Origin: Clostridia bacterium
GTDB lineage: Bacteria > Bacillota_A > Clostridia > TANB77 > CAG-508
Length of the DNA: 8,260 bases
Reading direction: 5' to 3'
Assembly (NCBI GenBank): GCA_017621295.1
Contig: JAGATI010000191.1
Location: forward strand, 1-8,260
The notes beneath the pieces are model-generated. The model made no database searches. It was given only the letters and a program-made list of their open reading frames with translations, and was not told the DNA's origin. Shown here in pieces: positions 6,303 through 8,260 of this stretch. The stretch's first letter is position 1. Every line of letters starts with the position of its first letter. A program made the position numbers and the translations under genes.

Positions 6303-6689
6303 ATGAATGAGAATAAATACAGCAATGAAGAAGTTGTTAAAGCATTTAAATCTTTTATTTCAAAAGTCATTGAAAATGCTGCAATAGATTATGCTCGTAA
6401 GATTAAAAACAAAAAATATAATGAAGTTTCTTTTAGTGAGTCTTTTAGTGAAGTTGTGTCATTATCTAATTATGATAATGACACTTTTTTTGTCGAAAAG
6501 TTATGCAAAATTAATTTAATTGTATCTAATTTCAATGAAAAAGATAAAAAGATTTTTCATTTAATGCTTAATGGAAAAGATAATAAACAAATATCAACAA
6601 TTATGAATTTATCTGAAAAAACAATTAAAAATAAGAAAAATTTAATTAGAAAAAAATTAAAAGAGGAGTTAAGAAAATATGGATTTTAG
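6303..6689 (+). CDS. Sigma-70 region-4-like protein, Tn916 Orf7 type
   Basis: I choose ATG 6303 (128 residues) because GGAGG at 6290-6294 lies eight bases upstream; an in-frame ATG at 6267 lies within the hairpin and has no SD. Residues 10-50 (AFKSFISKVIENAAIDYARK, then KYNEVSFSESF) fit the shortened N-terminal half of the element-borne sigma-like proteins, in which an EVSFS motif is typical and also found in Tn916 Orf7. Residues about 76-125 form a sigma region 4 helix-turn-helix (DKKIFHLMLNGKDNKQISTI, then LSEKTIKNKKNLIRKKLKEEL). In Tn916-like elements this protein pairs with a small HTH protein and is thought to govern transfer or excision genes. It overlaps the next gene by 11 bases. Its translation is probably controlled by the leader hairpin. 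It could be a full alternative sigma factor or only an adaptor. Confidence 0.82.
   Translation: MNENKYSNEEVVKAFKSFISKVIENAAIDYARKIKNKKYNEVSFSESFSEVVSLSNYDNDTFFVEKLCKINLIVSNFNEKDKKIFHLMLNGKDNKQISTIMNLSEKTIKNKKNLIRKKLKEELRKYGF
6488..6499 (+). other. Second perfect 0A-box sequence, inside the sigma-like gene
   Basis: TTTTGTCGAAAA occurs again here, identical over 12 bases to the box at 5941-5952. It encodes part of FFVEK near residues 62-66. It could be a coincidence of coding sequence or a roadblock/operator site; its location some 185 bases inside the gene argues for caution. Confidence 0.4.
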
Positions 6690-6888
6690 TAATATTAGCA
6701 ATGCTGAATTTGTAAAAATAATTGAAAAAGCAGTACATGGTAATTCAAAGGAAAAATTTAAAATAATTTTAATGTTTGAAAATCTAATAACAAAAAAAGC
6801 TCATATTAACGGCATTTTTTCGCAAGAATGCAAAGACTATATTGAAGATAAATTATTTTATGAAATAGAAAAATTTAAAAAAATTTAA
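6679..6888 (+). CDS. Small helix-turn-helix protein, Tn916 Orf8-like (HTH_16 type)
   Basis: A 69-residue protein with GAGGAG at 6663-6668, ten bases before ATG, overlapping the sigma-like gene's end. The pattern AEFVKIIEKAVHGNSKEKFK, then LITKKAHINGIFSQECKDYIEDKLFYEIEKFK fits the small proteins of conjugative transposons in which a helix bundle with a G-D/N-S-E motif ends in L-x-x-x-I-x-K-F. The order sigma-like then HTH matches orf7-orf8 of Tn916-like elements. It probably acts as partner or modulator of the upstream protein. Moderately diverged, so the family call is likely but not certain. Confidence 0.7.
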   Translation: MDFSNISNAEFVKIIEKAVHGNSKEKFKIILMFENLITKKAHINGIFSQECKDYIEDKLFYEIEKFKKI

Positions 6889-6898
6889 AAATTTTCAA

Positions 6899-6916
6899 AA
6901 AAAGTCGGGACTTTTT
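6899..6916 (+). terminator. Weak possible terminator after the sigma/HTH pair
   Basis: AAAAAGT (6899-6905) pairs with ACTTTTT (6910-6916) around loop CGGG, ten bases after the stop. The stem is short and A/T-rich, so termination may be partial. Confidence 0.4.
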
Positions 6917-6976
6917 CAATTTTACTTCGCCTATATTAGTGAAAGATAAAAATTCTTTCAAATTATGGATAGAACA

Positions 6977-7006
6977 TTGAAAAGTTAATAGAGTTTATTA
7001 GATCAT
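6977..7006 (+). promoter_or_regulatory. Tentative promoter before the structured region
   Basis: TTGAAA (6977-6982) is followed after 18 bases by GATCAT (7001-7006), matching four of six -10 positions. The predicted start near 7013 coincides with the first arm of the structured region. Confidence 0.3.
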
Positions 7007-7007
7007 A

Positions 7008-7274
7008 CAAGAACTGCACTCTAGGTGGGTTAGCAACTATTTAGATTAACAATAAGAATGTTATCTTATTGCGAATGCAGTTTAGGATACTTTTGTACAG
7101 TCATAGTTCGAGCGTGAAATTATAAAAGTAGTCCATAATACTTTTATAGTGATCCGTCCCAAGCATTGAGTACAAGTCAGAGTTCTGGCTAGTTGAAATA
7201 CTAATGTTGCTAGAAACACTAGCAGTCTAATAGATGAATAAAAAAGTAAATATATACTTATTGAAAAATAAGTA
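7008..7274 (+). ncRNA. Gene-free, hairpin-rich segment; candidate structured RNA or long leader
   Basis: No convincing gene lies between 6889 and 7291, yet the segment holds several perfect hairpins: AACTGCA (7012-7018) with its complement at 7076-7082, enclosing CAATAAGA (7050-7057) with 7064-7071; TATAAAAGTA (7121-7130) with 7139-7148, a 10-bp stem; TGCTAG (7208-7213) with 7219-7224; and TACTTATT (7255-7262) with 7267-7274 around a GAAA tetraloop. Alternative long-range pairs exist, for example TTAGCAAC (7030-7037) with GTTGCTAG (7206-7213). A further hairpin lies just upstream at 6940-6960. G+C is visibly higher than in most flanking intergenic DNA. It could be a trans-acting RNA, the leader of the gene at 7292, or an origin-type DNA element. 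I do not recognise a known RNA family. Confidence 0.45.
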
Positions 7275-7291
7275 AAAATGGAGGCAAAAAC

Positions 7292-7633
7292 ATGTTAGAT
7301 ATTATTTCAATGACTATATTACTATTTTTATTAATAGGACTACCTATAATACTAATAATTATAGGTGGTAATAAAAATAAATCACAACAAGAAATAGAAG
7401 CAGAATTAAAAGAACAAAGCGATTATTTGAGAGAACAAATGAGAAAAAAAGAAAAATACAATTGGCAACACGTACAAGCATATTCAATTATAGCTTTAAA
7501 TAATTTACTAAATTCAGCAAATGATATTACACTAGAAAATATGAAAATGATTATTGAACCATTAGATTTATTACATACTAAAAAAGATGTTATAGAATAT
7601 TCTGAAAAGTTATTAAAGAATAAAAATAATTAG
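7292..7633 (+). CDS. Small membrane-anchored helical protein, function unknown
   Basis: A 113-residue protein with GGAGG at 7280-7284, seven bases before ATG. Residues about 4-25 (IISMTILLFLLIGLPIILII) form one membrane segment. A charged helical stretch follows (residues 30-55, rich in Gln, Glu and Lys, possibly coiled coil), then a cytoplasmic-looking helical tail ending in lysines and asparagines. The GAAA-loop hairpin at 7255-7274 ends five bases before the SD and leaves it open. A strong terminator follows its stop at once, so it is probably transcribed alone or with the upstream structured RNA. No family recognised. Confidence 0.72.
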   Translation: MLDIISMTILLFLLIGLPIILIIIGGNKNKSQQEIEAELKEQSDYLREQMRKKEKYNWQHVQAYSIIALNNLLNSANDITLENMKMIIEPLDLLHTKKDVIEYSEKLLKNKNN

Positions 7634-7637
7634 ATCC

Positions 7638-7671
7638 AAAAGCAAATAGAAATATTATCTATTTGCTTTTT
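7638..7671 (+). terminator. Strong intrinsic terminator
   Basis: AAAAGCAAATAGA (7638-7650) pairs perfectly over 13 bp with 7658-7670 around loop AATATTA; the right arm ends in five T residues (7667-7671). It lies just after the stop at 7631-7633. With its A-rich left arm it could also work on the minus strand. Confidence 0.88.
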
Positions 7672-7728
7672 ATCTTGTCAAATGTGTAAATTAAAAATTT
7701 GTACCTTTGTAGAAAAATTTATCGGATG

Positions 7729-7788
7729 TTAGACTCCAGGTAAATAGTAAATTTAATTTACTATTTAGATTTAATAAAGGAGGTCTAA
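7729..7788 (+). promoter_or_regulatory. SD-sequestering two-tier hairpin before the recombinase
   Basis: TTAGACTCC (7729-7737) pairs with GGAGGTCTAA (7779-7788) apart from one bulged G, burying the GGAGG of the recombinase gene. Inside it, a near-perfect palindrome pairs 7741-7753 with 7755-7767 (13-bp arms starting TAAATAGTAAAT). The palindrome could also be a protein operator or recombination site in DNA. Confidence 0.65.
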
Positions 7789-7791
7789 TAA

Positions 7792-8260
7792 ATGTCTTTT
7801 TTAAAATATCAAAGAGAAAATCCAGAGTTTCTTAATAATTTCTTAAAATACAAAAGATTTATAGAGGGGTGTGCTGAGACAACAGTAAACGAATCATATT
7901 TCGATTTAAGAACATTATTTAGATATATAAAGCTATATCTTTATGATAATGAAAAACTTAATAAAATAACAAAAGAAGAATTTAAGAAAATTGAAATTAA
8001 AGAAATTACAATAAATGATTTAAGTAAAATGAATGAATTTAAATTAGAACAATATATCGTTTTCCTAGCTAATGTATTAGAAAATGATGTTACAAGTAGA
8101 AATAAAAAATTGGCATCAATGAAAAGATTATATGAATATCTAGAAACAAATAATTTTATACCAAGTAATCCTACTAAATACATTAAAACTGCACGAATAT
8201 CAAAAAGATTACCAAAATATTTAAGTTTGGATGATAGCAAGAAATTATTATCAAAAACTA
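7792..8260 (+). CDS. Tyrosine recombinase/integrase of XerC/XerD type, N-terminal part (cut by window end)
   Basis: The frame is open from ATG 7792 to the window end (156 codons). AAAGGAGG at 7776-7783 gives an ideal 8-base spacing. Residues 1-125 resemble the SAM-like core-binding domain: FLKYKRFIEGCAETTVNESY, then LRTLFRYIK, then a helix ending in YIVFLAN, then SRNKKLASMKRLYEYLETNN, then PSNPTKYIKTAR. RLPKYLSLDDSKKLL at about 139-153 is the usual join to the catalytic domain. The catalytic Arg, His and Tyr residues lie beyond the window, so activity cannot be judged. It should cut and rejoin DNA at paired sites, for example to integrate or excise an element or invert a segment. The length of N-terminal region fits XerC/D-like enzymes better than Tn916 Int, which carries an extra arm-binding domain. 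Confidence 0.88.
   Translation, partial: MSFLKYQRENPEFLNNFLKYKRFIEGCAETTVNESYFDLRTLFRYIKLYLYDNEKLNKITKEEFKKIEIKEITINDLSKMNEFKLEQYIVFLANVLENDVTSRNKKLASMKRLYEYLETNNFIPSNPTKYIKTARISKRLPKYLSLDDSKKLLSKT

Noticed and set aside
7085..7134. tRNA-like element (TTCGAGC T-loop-like sequence near 7108, followed by CCA near 7132)
   Set aside because: No cloverleaf can be drawn: the T stem does not pair, no anticodon arm is evident, and the acceptor-like stem has a bulge. A stronger local hairpin uses the same bases.
7008..7274. Group I intron, RNase P, 6S or c-di-GMP riboswitch
   Set aside because: The conserved cores of these RNAs (P/Q/R/S order, P4 motifs, GEMM consensus) could not be found by eye.
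1..8260. CRISPR array, rRNA, or transposase-type insertion sequence
   Set aside because: No regularly spaced repeats, no rRNA-like sequence and no transposase pattern were seen on either strand.

Overview
The window is a piece of very A+T-rich, low-GC Firmicute DNA. Strong GGAGG-type ribosome binding sites, standard stop codons (TGA is a stop), a Spo0A-like regulator and perfect Spo0A-box sequences point to a spore-forming clostridial or related lineage. The mix of a restriction/defence operon, a Tn916-type sigma/HTH pair and a tyrosine recombinase says this is accessory DNA, probably an integrated element or defence island.

Left part (1-5143): one tightly packed plus-strand operon. It opens inside the C-terminus of a probable SNF2-type helicase. 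A 1131-residue Eco57I/TaqI-class N6-adenine DNA methyltransferase follows, then a DUF4357 protein (start and stop overlap as ATGA), a PC4/YdbC-type single-stranded DNA binding protein, a small SH3/KOW-like protein and a 71-residue membrane-anchored peptide. A strong hairpin at 5114-5143 closes the operon. The helicase plus methyltransferase core looks like a restriction/phage-defence system. The four small downstream genes are plausible accessory parts, but no function is proven for them.

Middle part (5136-6302): a convergent minus-strand gene encodes a divergent Spo0A-family response regulator. It has a near-consensus sigma-A promoter (TTGAAA, 17 bp, TATAAT) with a perfect 12-base 0A box two bases upstream of the -35. 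Between it and the next plus-strand gene lies a leader of about 220 bases. There the Shine-Dalgarno sequence (SD) of the downstream sigma-like gene is locked in a hairpin. The anti-SD arm can instead pair with an upstream segment. The leader also carries overlapping short reading frames, including a start-stop (ATG TAG) frame with a perfect SD. This is the most interesting object in the window: a candidate translational or riboswitch-like switch.

Right part (6303-8260): a sigma-region-4-like protein and a helix-turn-helix protein overlap by 11 bases and resemble the Orf7/Orf8 pair of Tn916-like elements. About 400 bases follow without a gene, rich in perfect hairpins (candidate structured RNA). 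Then come a small membrane-anchored protein, a strong terminator, and the N-terminal part of a tyrosine recombinase whose ribosome binding site is also buried in a hairpin. The recombinase runs off the window. My reading is that the right part is the regulatory and integration end of a mobile element, with the restriction operon as cargo or neighbour; the element ends are not visible here.
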